A DNA stretch of 34,339 nt from Solirubrobacterales bacterium (GTDB lineage: Bacteria; Actinomycetota; Thermoleophilia; Solirubrobacterales; Solirubrobacteraceae), in NCBI GenBank assembly GCA_019239445.1, contig JAFAZV010000270.1, forward strand, positions 1-34,339, written 5' to 3'. The first letter of the stretch is position 1, and each line of letters opens with the position of its first letter. The notes under the pieces were generated by a model. That model was not told where the DNA came from, did not search any database, and saw only the letters and a list, made by a program, of their open reading frames with translations. The position numbers and the translations under genes are program-made. Shown in pieces: positions 1 to 7,691 of the stretch.

Positions 1-666
1 ACGGTTCTCACGCGCGTCCGCGTCGACGCCCACGACTCGTCGTTCGTGCGGCCGACGAAGCCGATCGGCCGCTTCTTCGCTGACGAGCGAGCGGCTCGTG
101 CCGCGGTCAGTGGTCAGCTTGCTGTGGCCCCCGACGCTGGACGAGGCTGGCGTGCGGTAGTGCCAAGCCCGAAGCCGCAGCAGATCGTTGATGTGTCGGC
201 AATCAAGCTGCTCCTCGACCGCGGCATGGTGGTGATCGCGGCCGGCGGCGGCGGTATCCCAGTCGCCCGCGGCAAGCGAGGCCTGGTCGGGCAGCAGGCG
301 GTGATCGACAAAGACCGCGCATCCGCGGTTCTAGCGCAAGCCGTCGACGCCGACCTGCTGGTGATGCTGACCGCTGTCGAATGCGTAGCGGTCGATTTCG
401 GAACCCGCTGGCAACGCGACATGGCGCGGCTCACGATCTCGGACGCACGGGAGCTCCATGCCTCCGGCGAGTTTCCCGCCGGGAGCATGGGACCCAAGGT
501 CGAGTCGGCGATCACCTTCGTTCAGGGCGGCGGGCGCGGCGCGATCGTCACCTGCGCCGAGCGGCTGCGCGACGCGATTCGGGGAACCGCGGGCACGCGC
601 CTCGTTCCGGATGCGCAAGGACCCTCGGCGACGGTTTGGAGCGGCGCCGGCACGGTGGCCGCATGA
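1..666 (+). CDS. arcC: Carbamate kinase, 5'-truncated by window edge
   Basis: Carbamate kinase interconverts carbamoyl phosphate + ADP and carbamate + ATP in the cytoplasm. The reading frame is open from base 1 (TVLTRVRVDAHD...PTKPIG), so the ATG at 46 in the ORF track is internal. About 221 C-terminal residues are present, against roughly 310 for the family. The glycine-rich AAGGGGIPV motif, the VIDKDRASAVLA stretch and the GTRLVP C-terminus are typical. The stop overlaps the next start (ATGA, 663-666), so it is coupled to the FdrA-like gene. In the E. coli allantoin pathway this enzyme (AllK) makes ATP from the carbamoyl phosphate released by oxamate transcarbamylase. The FdrA and M20 neighbours suggest the same catabolic direction here (inference). 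Confidence 0.93.
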   Translation, partial: TVLTRVRVDAHDSSFVRPTKPIGRFFADERAARAAVSGQLAVAPDAGRGWRAVVPSPKPQQIVDVSAIKLLLDRGMVVIAAGGGGIPVARGKRGLVGQQAVIDKDRASAVLAQAVDADLLVMLTAVECVAVDFGTRWQRDMARLTISDARELHASGEFPAGSMGPKVESAITFVQGGGRGAIVTCAERLRDAIRGTAGTRLVPDAQGPSATVWSGAGTVAA

Positions 667-2117
667 GCTGGCACATCCGGGTACTCGCGAACCGCTACGC
701 CGACAGCGTCCGGCTGATGAGCATCTCGCGAGCGATCCGCGAGCAGCAGGACGTTCGTCGCTGCGAGCTCGGCATGGGAACGGCTGCAAACCTCGAGTTC
801 CTCGCTGGGCTGGGCGCAGACGCGCAGGCCTCGCCTGTTGACCTGGTCATCGCCGTCGAAGCGGACGACGGCGCCGCTTCAAACGCGCTGGTCTTGGCCG
901 GGCAGCAACTCGAGGCACTGCACGCGCCGAGGGGCGCCGACGAGCGTGGCGCTGTTAAGGCGCGCTCGCTCGGCCAGGCTGCCCGGTTGCTCGACGCCGC
1001 GAACATCGCGCTGATCTCGGTACCAGGCGAGTACGCCGCACTCGAGGCGCACCAGGCGCTGTCGGCGGGTTTGCACGTGTTCCTCTTCTCCGATCACGTC
1101 CCGCTCGAGGCAGAACTCGAGCTGAAACGGCGCGGGGCCCACCTCGGGCTTCTCGTCATGGGCCCCGAATGCGGTACGGCTATGCTCGGAGGCATCGGGC
1201 TCGGCTTCGCCAACGTCGTCGCACCCGGACCGGTCGGAATTGTCGCCGCGGCGGGGACGGGAGCCCAGGAAAGCGCGTGTCTGCTCGACGCCGCCGGCGT
1301 GGGGGTCTCCCACATCGTTGGCGTGGGTGGACGCGACCTGTCGGCCGAAGTCGGAGGGATCATGTTCCGACGCGGGATGCAGCTGCTGGCCGAAGATCCC
1401 GGCACCGAGACGCTCCTGCTCGTTTCGAAGCCACCGTCCCCCGACGCCGTACGCGCGCTGGCGGGCGACGTTCCGGAGGGCGTCCGAGTGATCGCGGCCT
1501 TCGTGGGGTGGGAGGGCGGCGAGGCTCCATTCGAGGTGCATTCAAGCCTCGAAGCCGGTGCCGCGGCCGCCGCTGGCACTGCGCCCCCCGACGCCTCGAA
1601 TCTCGCGCGGGCCGTCGACGCGCGGCGGGCGCAAACCTCGGGGTATGCGCTGCTCGGCCTCTACTCCGGCGGGTCGCTCGCCCACGAGGCGGCGACGATC
1701 CTCGAACCCGTGCTCGGGCCGATTGCGGGCAATGTGGGCGGTGGACCGTCCGATGAGCCGAGCGGCCACCGCATCTTCGACCTCGGCGAGGAGCAGTTCA
1801 CGCAGGGCCGGCCGCACCCGATGGTCGACCTCACCGCCCGAGTCGAGATGCTCGAGCGCGCCGCCGCCGATGAGCGGACCGGTTGCATCCTGATGGACGT
1901 CGTGCTCGGCTACGGTGCTCACCCCGATCCAGCCGGGGGCTTGTTCGACGCTGTGCGCCATGCGTCGAAGGGCGCGGCCGTGATCGCCCATGTCTGCGGG
2001 ACGGGGGGCGATCCGCAAGACGGGGCCCGGCAGCAGAACAGGCTTCGCGACGCCGGAGCGCTCGTGGCCCCCTCGAACGCGGCAGCCGCGCGGCTGGCCC
2101 TGCGTGCGGTCGGTTAG
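663..2117 (+). CDS. fdrA: FdrA/AllF-like acyl-CoA synthetase-fold protein (oxamate carbamoyltransferase component)
   Basis: Protein of 484 aa related to FdrA, which has a succinyl-CoA-synthetase-like fold. In E. coli, FdrA (AllF) works with AllG and AllH as oxamate transcarbamylase, producing carbamoyl phosphate. Visible family motifs are NRYADSVRLMSIS at the N-terminus, MGPECGTAMLGGIGLGFANVV, GTGAQE, HIVGVGGRDLSAEVGGI, YSGGSLAHEA and ILMDVVLGYGAHPDP. The start chosen is the ATG at 663 that overlaps the carbamate kinase stop; the longer ORF from 381 is an upstream extension without homology. Partners of the AllG (DUF1116) and AllH (DUF2877) type are not in the window but may lie upstream of base 1. 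Substrate is inferred from family and context only. Confidence 0.88.
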   Translation: MSWHIRVLANRYADSVRLMSISRAIREQQDVRRCELGMGTAANLEFLAGLGADAQASPVDLVIAVEADDGAASNALVLAGQQLEALHAPRGADERGAVKARSLGQAARLLDAANIALISVPGEYAALEAHQALSAGLHVFLFSDHVPLEAELELKRRGAHLGLLVMGPECGTAMLGGIGLGFANVVAPGPVGIVAAAGTGAQESACLLDAAGVGVSHIVGVGGRDLSAEVGGIMFRRGMQLLAEDPGTETLLLVSKPPSPDAVRALAGDVPEGVRVIAAFVGWEGGEAPFEVHSSLEAGAAAAAGTAPPDASNLARAVDARRAQTSGYALLGLYSGGSLAHEAATILEPVLGPIAGNVGGGPSDEPSGHRIFDLGEEQFTQGRPHPMVDLTARVEMLERAAADERTGCILMDVVLGYGAHPDPAGGLFDAVRHASKGAAVIAHVCGTGGDPQDGARQQNRLRDAGALVAPSNAAAARLALRAVG

Positions 2118-2122
2118 TCGCC

Positions 2123-3316
2123 TTGCGGATCGCGATGCTCACGTACTCGCTGCGACCGCGCGGGGGCGTCGTCCACGCGCTCGAGGTCGCGGAGGCACTT
2201 TTCCGGCGCGGACACGAGGTCGAGTTGATGGCGCTCGGCCGTCCGCAGGACGTTTTCTTCCGCGACCCCGCGGTGCCGTGGCGGATCGTGCGCTACGAAC
2301 CGACCGATGCGCCCTTCGACACGCGCGTGCAGGCGATGCTCGACGCGTATCGCGATGGACTCGCCGCAGTGCTGCGGGACTTCGACGTGATCCACGCTCA
2401 GGATTGCTTGTCGGCAAACGCAGCGCTCGCCCTGCGCGACGCCGGGCTGATACCGCATGTGATTCGCACCGTTCACCATGTCGACGCGTTCACGTCGCCG
2501 TCGCTGATCGAGTGTCAGCGCCGCTCGATCCTCGATCCAGACGCCCTCCTGTGCGTCTCGGCACCGTGGCGCGCGTGGCTCGCGGGCGAGTTCGGGCGCC
2601 GAGCGCTGCTGGTACCGAACGGCGTTGACACGCGGCGCTATCGTCCCCCGGCCGATAGCGCCGAGCGTAGAAGTGACCGGATCGCGAGCGGATGCGACGC
2701 CTGCTTCACGGTTCTGGCGGTCGGCGGCGTCGAGCCTCGCAAAGGTTCGCTCACGCTGCTAGAAGCGTTCGCCGAGCTTCGCGAACTTGTGCGCGCCGTC
2801 GATCCGCTGTTAGTCATCGCGGGCGGCGCGACGCTGTTCGATTACCGGCACGAAGTGGAGCGCTTCCACTCCCGTGTGCGCGCCCTTGGGCTCGACGCGC
2901 GGGTACGGGTGCTCGGCTCTCTGCCGTGCCACGAGTTGGAGCGGCTCTACCGTGCCGCCGACGTGTTTGCCTTCCCCTCGATCACAGAGGGCTTCGGCCT
3001 CGCGGCGCTCGAGGCCGCGGCTTCGGGGCTGCCGGTGGTGGCGTCTGACCTGGAGGCTTTCAGGACCTTTCTCGAGCATGAACGTAGCGCGCTCCTGGTG
3101 CCGGTCGGCGACAGCGGTGCACTCGCCGACGCGCTTGTTCATCTGGCGTCGGACGCGCGTGAGCGTCAGCGCCTGGCCGCCGTCGGCCCGGAGCTCGCGC
3201 GCCGGTTCAGCTGGGATGACGCCGCGATCACCCACGAGCGCGTCTACGCCCAGCTCTTTACGCTCGGCCTCAACTCCGGCGGATCGCCTGCACCCGTGGC
3301 CGGGATCAGCGGCTGA
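2123..3316 (+). CDS. GT4-type glycosyltransferase, resembles MSMEG_0565 family
   Basis: GT-B fold glycosyltransferase of about 397 aa. The N-terminal domain has LTYSLRPRGGVVHALEVAEAL, DVIHAQDC and IRTVHHVDAFTSP. The C-terminal nucleotide-sugar domain has VPNGVDTRRY, GGVEPRKG and the EX7E-type TEGFGLAALEAAASGLPVVASD. The N-terminal wording closely resembles the MSMEG_0565 family, which elsewhere sits in actinobacterial and cyanobacterial nitrogen-starvation clusters (nitrilase, radical SAM, GNAT); those genes are not seen here. The start is probably TTG 2123 (LRIAMLTYS), 5 bp after the FdrA stop; ATG 2135 is an alternative that would cut into the first beta strand. Donor and acceptor are unknown. 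It may glycosylate a small metabolite made by this operon (inference). Confidence 0.87.
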   Translation: MRIAMLTYSLRPRGGVVHALEVAEALFRRGHEVELMALGRPQDVFFRDPAVPWRIVRYEPTDAPFDTRVQAMLDAYRDGLAAVLRDFDVIHAQDCLSANAALALRDAGLIPHVIRTVHHVDAFTSPSLIECQRRSILDPDALLCVSAPWRAWLAGEFGRRALLVPNGVDTRRYRPPADSAERRSDRIASGCDACFTVLAVGGVEPRKGSLTLLEAFAELRELVRAVDPLLVIAGGATLFDYRHEVERFHSRVRALGLDARVRVLGSLPCHELERLYRAADVFAFPSITEGFGLAALEAAASGLPVVASDLEAFRTFLEHERSALLVPVGDSGALADALVHLASDARERQRLAAVGPELARRFSWDDAAITHERVYAQLFTLGLNSGGSPAPVAGISG

Positions 3317-3317
3317 C

Positions 3318-3740
3318 ATGGCGGAGCAACTCGAAGTCAGCGCAAGCTGGATGGGCGGCTACATGTCGCGCGTTTGTGCCCGTGGTCACGAGATCGTGAT
3401 CGACGAGCCTTCATCGGCGGGCGGAAGCGACGGCGGGATGATGCCAACGGAAGCGTTCTGCGCCTCGATCGCAGCTTGCTTCTGCCTCGCGCTGGCGCAC
3501 GTGGCCGGCAAGCGCGGGCGGGAGCTGCCCGGGCTCCATGTCGTGGTGCGAGCGCAGCGCGCGGGGCGGGAGCTGCGCTATGCGCGCTTCGAGATCGAGG
3601 CGCAGGCTGACGTCGCCGAAGAGGTGCTGGGGAACCTGATCGAGCCAGCGCGCCGCGTGTGCTGGGTGTCGAACACGCTGGCCAGCGGAGTGCAGCTCAG
3701 CTATCGTTACACTCGCGTGGACGGCCATACACGAAGGTAG
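3318..3740 (+). CDS. OsmC family protein
   Basis: Protein of 140 aa with the OsmC/Ohr layout. These proteins use two cysteines to reduce organic or fatty-acid hydroperoxides, although many OsmC-like members have no proven substrate. A first Cys lies in the central helix (IAACFCLALAHVAGKRG) and a second near the C-terminus in RVCWVSNTL, matching the family pattern of a helix Cys plus a Cys before a hydrophobic turn. The N-terminal segment with GYMSRV...GHEIVIDEP fits the OsmC beta sheet. The ATG lies one base after the glycosyltransferase stop, consistent with an operon. A peroxidase role protecting the redox enzymes downstream is inference. Confidence 0.8.
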   Translation: MAEQLEVSASWMGGYMSRVCARGHEIVIDEPSSAGGSDGGMMPTEAFCASIAACFCLALAHVAGKRGRELPGLHVVVRAQRAGRELRYARFEIEAQADVAEEVLGNLIEPARRVCWVSNTLASGVQLSYRYTRVDGHTRR

Positions 3741-3754
3741 AAAGGACCACCCGG

Positions 3755-4294
3755 GTGCTCCAGAATCGCTCGGAGCTTGAGCAGATGCTCCGCGGCCCCG
3801 GCAGCCTGGGCGCCGTCTTCGCGCGTCATGCCTACGGGATGCGCCGATGGGTCGAGTTGTTCGCCGTTCGCCTCCCGCAGATCGCCGACGCCCAGCTGAC
3901 GGAACTGGTGGCGTCGATCGTATGCCTGAACGCCAAGCACACGGTGCTATTCCGCGAGCGGGCGCTCGCCCACGGGGTCAACCCAGACGCATACGTCTGC
4001 CCGCCTGAGGGTCAGCTCATCTACGAGCGGATGGCACCGCTGGATGCCCAGCAGACGCTCGCTTATGCGCTCGGGTCGCTCGAGCACTTCGCGGATCTGC
4101 TCGCGGTTTACGCCGAGGTCGCTCGCGATCAGCGCGATGCCGAGGTCCTTGCCGCTGTGCGGGCCGACAACGATCGCTCCATCGCCCGGCTTCGCGAGGT
4201 TGTGGGGCATCCGGCTGGCCCATCGGCGGCCGCGCACGAGCTCTACCGCTTGCGTGAGCTGGCTGAGACGCCGCTGTATGCCAACGGGCACTGA
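3755..4294 (+). CDS. Predicted four-helix (ferritin-like) protein of unknown function
   Basis: Protein of 179 aa from a GTG at 3755 preceded by a good ribosome site (AGAAAGGA). The track start at 3659 lies inside the OsmC gene and is rejected. The sequence looks all-helical, with four amphipathic stretches: HAYGMRRWVELFAVRL, LVASIVCLNAKHTVLFRERALAHG, TLAYALGSLEHFADLLAVYAEVA and VLAAVRADNDRSIARLREVV. The E/H-rich turns NAKHTVLFRERA and SLEH recall ferritin-like di-metal bundles, but I cannot place a full EXXH pair set. Its last 17 bases overlap the methyltransferase gene. A metal-dependent oxidase or storage role would be speculative. Confidence 0.65.
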   Translation: MLQNRSELEQMLRGPGSLGAVFARHAYGMRRWVELFAVRLPQIADAQLTELVASIVCLNAKHTVLFRERALAHGVNPDAYVCPPEGQLIYERMAPLDAQQTLAYALGSLEHFADLLAVYAEVARDQRDAEVLAAVRADNDRSIARLREVVGHPAGPSAAAHELYRLRELAETPLYANGH

Positions 4295-5141
4295 CACCGT
4301 CGCTAGCCCTACCTTCCTCGAGCTGCAGCGCGAGCTTGCCGTCCTCTCGCCTCGCGCCTGGCGCTTCGGCGCGCTGACGCTGGCGTCGCGCGCGGGGGCG
4401 CTGGTGAGCGAGGGATTGCGGATCGGCCACCGGTACGGGTTCGACTCCGGCTTGTTCATGGCGCACGTCTACGAGAACGCACCACGCGGGCGGACACGTG
4501 TGGGCACGGCGATCGACCGCCGCCTCCTCGCCCGGCGGACCTGTCAGGCGTTCCGCGAGATCCGCGTTCTTGCCCGGGACGCGCTCGATGAGGCGCTCGC
4601 GGCCGACGCATCTGGAGCTCCGGTCATCGCCGATCTCGCTGCAGGTCCGGCGCCTTACCTGTTCGAGGCGCTGTCCGCGCATCCCGCTGCCGTGGCGATC
4701 GTTGCCGACATCGATCCAGTTGCGCTCGCGCAAGCGCGTGCCGCGGCGAGGAACGTCGGCCTGGAGGGTCGCGCGACGTTTGTCAACGCCAACGCGTTTG
4801 AGCGCACTGCGCTGGCCGAACTGGAGCCCCGCCCCACGATCGTCATTGAGCTCGGGTTGTACGGCATTTATCCGGACGACGCGATGATCGAGCGCCATTT
4901 CCGCGATCTCGCCGAGACCGTCTCGCCGCAGCAGATCGTGCTCAACGTCCAGACCGAGAATCCCGAGATCGAGCACATCGCGAGGGTGTGGCGCAACGCA
5001 CGCGGCCAGCGCTGCGTGTGGCGGCTGCGGCCCCTCGAGCTGATCCTCCGATGGGCTGGCGCCGCAGGCTACGAAGCTGCGTCGATACGTGCGGACCGTC
5101 ACCGCATCTACCGCGTGGCGCGGCTCGAGCGGAGTCGCTGA
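4278..5141 (+). CDS. Class I SAM-dependent methyltransferase, Methyltransf_20-like
   Basis: Protein of 287 aa with a Rossmann methyltransferase domain in its C-terminal two thirds. The SAM-binding loop is VIADLAAGPAPYLFEAL, followed by an acidic strand end IVADIDPVALAQARAAARNVGL and NANAF. The downstream LGLYGIYPDDAMIERHFRDLAE and LNVQTENPEIEHIARV resemble the Pfam Methyltransf_20 pattern (GLYELFPDN... and QPWHPQLE...). The preceding RTCQAFREIR also fits. ATG 4278 gives a 17-nt overlap with the helical-protein gene; the track's 4044 start is an unlikely longer overlap. Substrate is unknown; the family is often linked to lipid or polyester genes, which are not seen here. Confidence 0.75.
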   Translation: MPTGTDTVASPTFLELQRELAVLSPRAWRFGALTLASRAGALVSEGLRIGHRYGFDSGLFMAHVYENAPRGRTRVGTAIDRRLLARRTCQAFREIRVLARDALDEALAADASGAPVIADLAAGPAPYLFEALSAHPAAVAIVADIDPVALAQARAAARNVGLEGRATFVNANAFERTALAELEPRPTIVIELGLYGIYPDDAMIERHFRDLAETVSPQQIVLNVQTENPEIEHIARVWRNARGQRCVWRLRPLELILRWAGAAGYEAASIRADRHRIYRVARLERSR

Positions 5142-5150
5142 GGCGCAGCC

Positions 5151-6503
5151 GTGAGCGTCCTTACCTGGACCGAGCCGCGGCCGAGCGCCGTCGCGATCTC
5201 GGACCGCCTACGCCGGGTCCAGGCGAGCCACCACGGCATGTGGAACTACGTCACCTACCGCGACGCGATCCACATCCTCCAGATCGACCCGAGCACTATC
5301 TACCCCGATGGAAGCACGCGACTGGACCCAAACTCGTGGGCGGATCTTGGCTGGCTGACGTGCTTCTGCGGCCCACCCGCCTCGGCAGTACAGGCGATGA
5401 AGGATGCGGTGAGCGCGCCGTCGTTGAATCAGTACACGCCTGACCTGATCGAGCCGCTGCGCGAGCTCGCGGCGGTACATCTTGGCCGCGCGCGAGGGGA
5501 GGACTTCGAAGTCGTGGGCACCGAGGGCGCGCAGGCCGCGCTCGCGCTCGCGCTGCTGGCGACGGTGAATCCCGGCGACGAGGTGATCGTCAGCGACCCC
5601 GGTTACTTCCATGTTCCTTCCGCCGTGCTCGCCGCCGGCGGCGTGCCGGTGGTCGTGCGGATCGATGCTGGAAGCGGCTTTCGTTTCGATCCGGACGCCG
5701 TGGCGAGCGCGCTCACCCGCCGCACGGCAGCAATTTGCTTGATCGATCCGGTGAACCCATACGGAACCATGCAGAGCGCCGACGAGCTGGAGGCGTTCGC
5801 CGCGCTGGCCGAGCGTCACGATCTGCTGCTCCTACACGACGTCACCCACGGGCCGCTAGCGCTCGACGCAGGTCGAGCCTTCAGCCCCCTCCCGGCGCTC
5901 GCGCGAACCGAGCGAGCCGTGGCGCTCATGTCCGTCTCTCACTGCTATGGGATGGCCGGGGCACGGCTCGGGTTCCTTGGCGGGCCGCCAGGTTTCGTCC
6001 GCGGCTGCCTTCAGCTCAAGGCCGCGCTTACTCGCCTGAACACGAATTTGATCTCTCAGCATGGTGCCTTGGCCGCACTGGGCGACGCCGACTACCTACG
6101 TCGCGCCGAGCAGACCATCGTCGGAAACCTCTCCCACCTGGAGGAGACGCTGAAGCGCGTTCCCGGCGTCCGCCTCGTCGTGCGCCCGCAGCGTGGACTG
6201 GCGTGCGCGATTGACGTATCCGAAACCGGCGCAAGCGCACAAGAGCTGATGGTTGCCCTGTTCGCGCGTCGCGTGGCCGTCTACCCCGGTGATGGCCTGG
6301 GCGAGACGATTGCGGCCAGCACCATCCGGGTGAACCTCTCCCGCCCGGATGCATGGGCCATGGAGCACCTGCGCGCGGTGCTCCTCGACGCCGTGGAGGA
6401 GGCCGCGTCCGGCCGCTGGCGGGCGCCGGTGGCATCGCTACTCGAACGCAAGGGCACTGAGCGCGCCGCCATGCTAGCGCGGCAGATGCGAGGCTCGCGA
6501 TGA
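5151..6503 (+). CDS. Aminotransferase class I/II-fold protein with PLP lysine replaced by His
   Basis: Protein of 450 aa with the fold-type I aminotransferase layout: NQYTPDLIEPLRELA (residues ~93-107), GTEGAQAALALAL, NPGDEVIVSDPGYFHV, DPVNPYGTM (Asn202) and LLLLHDVTH (Asp230, the PLP ring-nitrogen partner). It then has SVSHCYGMAGARLGFLGG where the family normally reads SFSKTYGMAGxRLGY. The Schiff-base lysine position is therefore His264 (codon CAC at 5940-5942), and the usual Tyr of D-x-x-Y is His233. The C-terminal STIRVNLSRP keeps the carboxylate-binding Arg. GTG 5151 follows a TGAGG site. Possible readings are a PMP-using dehydratase-like chemistry, as in ColD or E1 sugar dehydratases that also carry His, or a pseudoenzyme. 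It is coupled by ATGA to the next PLP gene. Confidence 0.85.
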   Translation: MSVLTWTEPRPSAVAISDRLRRVQASHHGMWNYVTYRDAIHILQIDPSTIYPDGSTRLDPNSWADLGWLTCFCGPPASAVQAMKDAVSAPSLNQYTPDLIEPLRELAAVHLGRARGEDFEVVGTEGAQAALALALLATVNPGDEVIVSDPGYFHVPSAVLAAGGVPVVVRIDAGSGFRFDPDAVASALTRRTAAICLIDPVNPYGTMQSADELEAFAALAERHDLLLLHDVTHGPLALDAGRAFSPLPALARTERAVALMSVSHCYGMAGARLGFLGGPPGFVRGCLQLKAALTRLNTNLISQHGALAALGDADYLRRAEQTIVGNLSHLEETLKRVPGVRLVVRPQRGLACAIDVSETGASAQELMVALFARRVAVYPGDGLGETIAASTIRVNLSRPDAWAMEHLRAVLLDAVEEAASGRWRAPVASLLERKGTERAAMLARQMRGSR

Positions 6504-7669
6504 ACGTGCGCGAGTTGATCGCTGACCACGGCTCGCCGCTGTGGCTCGCCGACGCAGACCTTTTCAGCGCGAACCTTCGGGCATTCGAGTCAGTATGGAA
6601 GGGACATTGGCCGCAGTCGCGGATCGCGTACTCCTACAAGACGAACCGCTTGGCGTGGTTCCTGCACCGCGTCGAGCGCGCCGGCGGCTCGGCCGAGGTG
6701 GTGTGTCTTGCCGAGTACGAACTTGCGCGCCGTGTGGTCGCAGATCCGACGAGGATCGTCGTCGATGGTCCGGCCAAGCCTGAGCCCTTGCTCACGCGTG
6801 CCGGCGCAGACGGCGCGCTCGTGATTGCGGATTCACTGGCCGAGCTCGAGCGGGCGGCGGTCGCCGGCGTCAGACGCGTGGGTTTACGGGTAGCCGTGAA
6901 CAGCTTCACCGGGACGCCGAGTCGGTTCGGGATCCCGCCGGCGGAGATCCTCGCGGCTGCGCGGGCTGCCGCGGCCCTCGGCCTGTCGGTGCGCGCGCTG
7001 TCGGTTCACCTCGTGTCAACTGATTTCGAAGCGACCAGCGGGCGCGTCGTCGTATCGTGGCCACGCGCGCCCGACGAGCACGCCGCGGCGGCGGCGCTGC
7101 TCGCCCGCCTCGCTTCCCAGTTGGGGCTCGAGTCGCACGCCATCGACGAGATCGACCTCGGCGGCGGGCTTCCTGCGGCCTCGGCATGCGCCGGCCATGC
7201 ACGCGCCGTGACTCGGGCGCTGCGAGACCACGGCTTCTCAGGCGGGCTGCTGCTCGAGCCGGGCCGCGCCGTTGCGGCAGACGCCGTCGATCTCGCGTTA
7301 TCGGTCGTGGCGATCAAGAGCCTGGCCTGTGGAGCGCGCTGCGTGATCTGCGACGCTGGCACGAACTTCCTGCCCGGGGCGCTGACGGGCCCGCCCCGCC
7401 TCGACGTGCCCGGCCGCCGCGGCCCCCGTTCACCTGCGCTCGTCACGGGGCCGCTGTGCCTGAACGCTGATGTCGTGCATCCGTGTGCGCAGCTGCCGGC
7501 GCTCGAACCCGGCGACCTGCTGCTCGCGCGCGCCGTGGGTGCGTATCAGCAGAGCGCCTCGACCGAATTCGGGGAGGCCCGGCCGCGCGTTCTCGTCAGC
7601 GAGCGAGGAACTTGGAGGCCGGCGGATGATCTCCATCACCGCAGGCAAGTCGAACGTCAGGCAGCCTAG
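6500..7669 (+). CDS. DAP/ornithine decarboxylase-like PLP enzyme (fold type III)
   Basis: Protein of 389 aa in the alanine-racemase-fold decarboxylase group. IAYSYKTN holds the PLP lysine (Lys47); VDGPAKP, LGGGLP and EPGRAVAADA are the phosphate-binding parts; GPLCLNADVV carries the active-site Cys of the C-terminal beta domain; GAYQQSASTEF is the end motif. The segment usually reading HVGSQ is SVHLVSTD, which differs from true diaminopimelate decarboxylases. The substrate may therefore not be DAP. ATGA overlap with the aminotransferase-like gene and a GAGG site 10 nt upstream support the start. A carboxylated amino acid or amine precursor made in this operon is the likely substrate (inference). 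This is probably not the housekeeping LysA. Confidence 0.83.
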   Translation: MNVRELIADHGSPLWLADADLFSANLRAFESVWKGHWPQSRIAYSYKTNRLAWFLHRVERAGGSAEVVCLAEYELARRVVADPTRIVVDGPAKPEPLLTRAGADGALVIADSLAELERAAVAGVRRVGLRVAVNSFTGTPSRFGIPPAEILAAARAAAALGLSVRALSVHLVSTDFEATSGRVVVSWPRAPDEHAAAAALLARLASQLGLESHAIDEIDLGGGLPAASACAGHARAVTRALRDHGFSGGLLLEPGRAVAADAVDLALSVVAIKSLACGARCVICDAGTNFLPGALTGPPRLDVPGRRGPRSPALVTGPLCLNADVVHPCAQLPALEPGDLLLARAVGAYQQSASTEFGEARPRVLVSERGTWRPADDLHHRRQVERQAA

Positions 7670-7691
7670 GTGGTTCGCTAAGAGAGGAGCA

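Noticed and set aside
381-662. N-terminal extension of the FdrA ORF in the track
   Set aside because: It runs inside carbamate kinase in another frame without homology; ATG 663 matches the family N-terminus.
4017-5102. 361-aa minus-strand ORF
   Set aside because: Antisense to the methyltransferase and helical-protein genes; composition is shadow-like.
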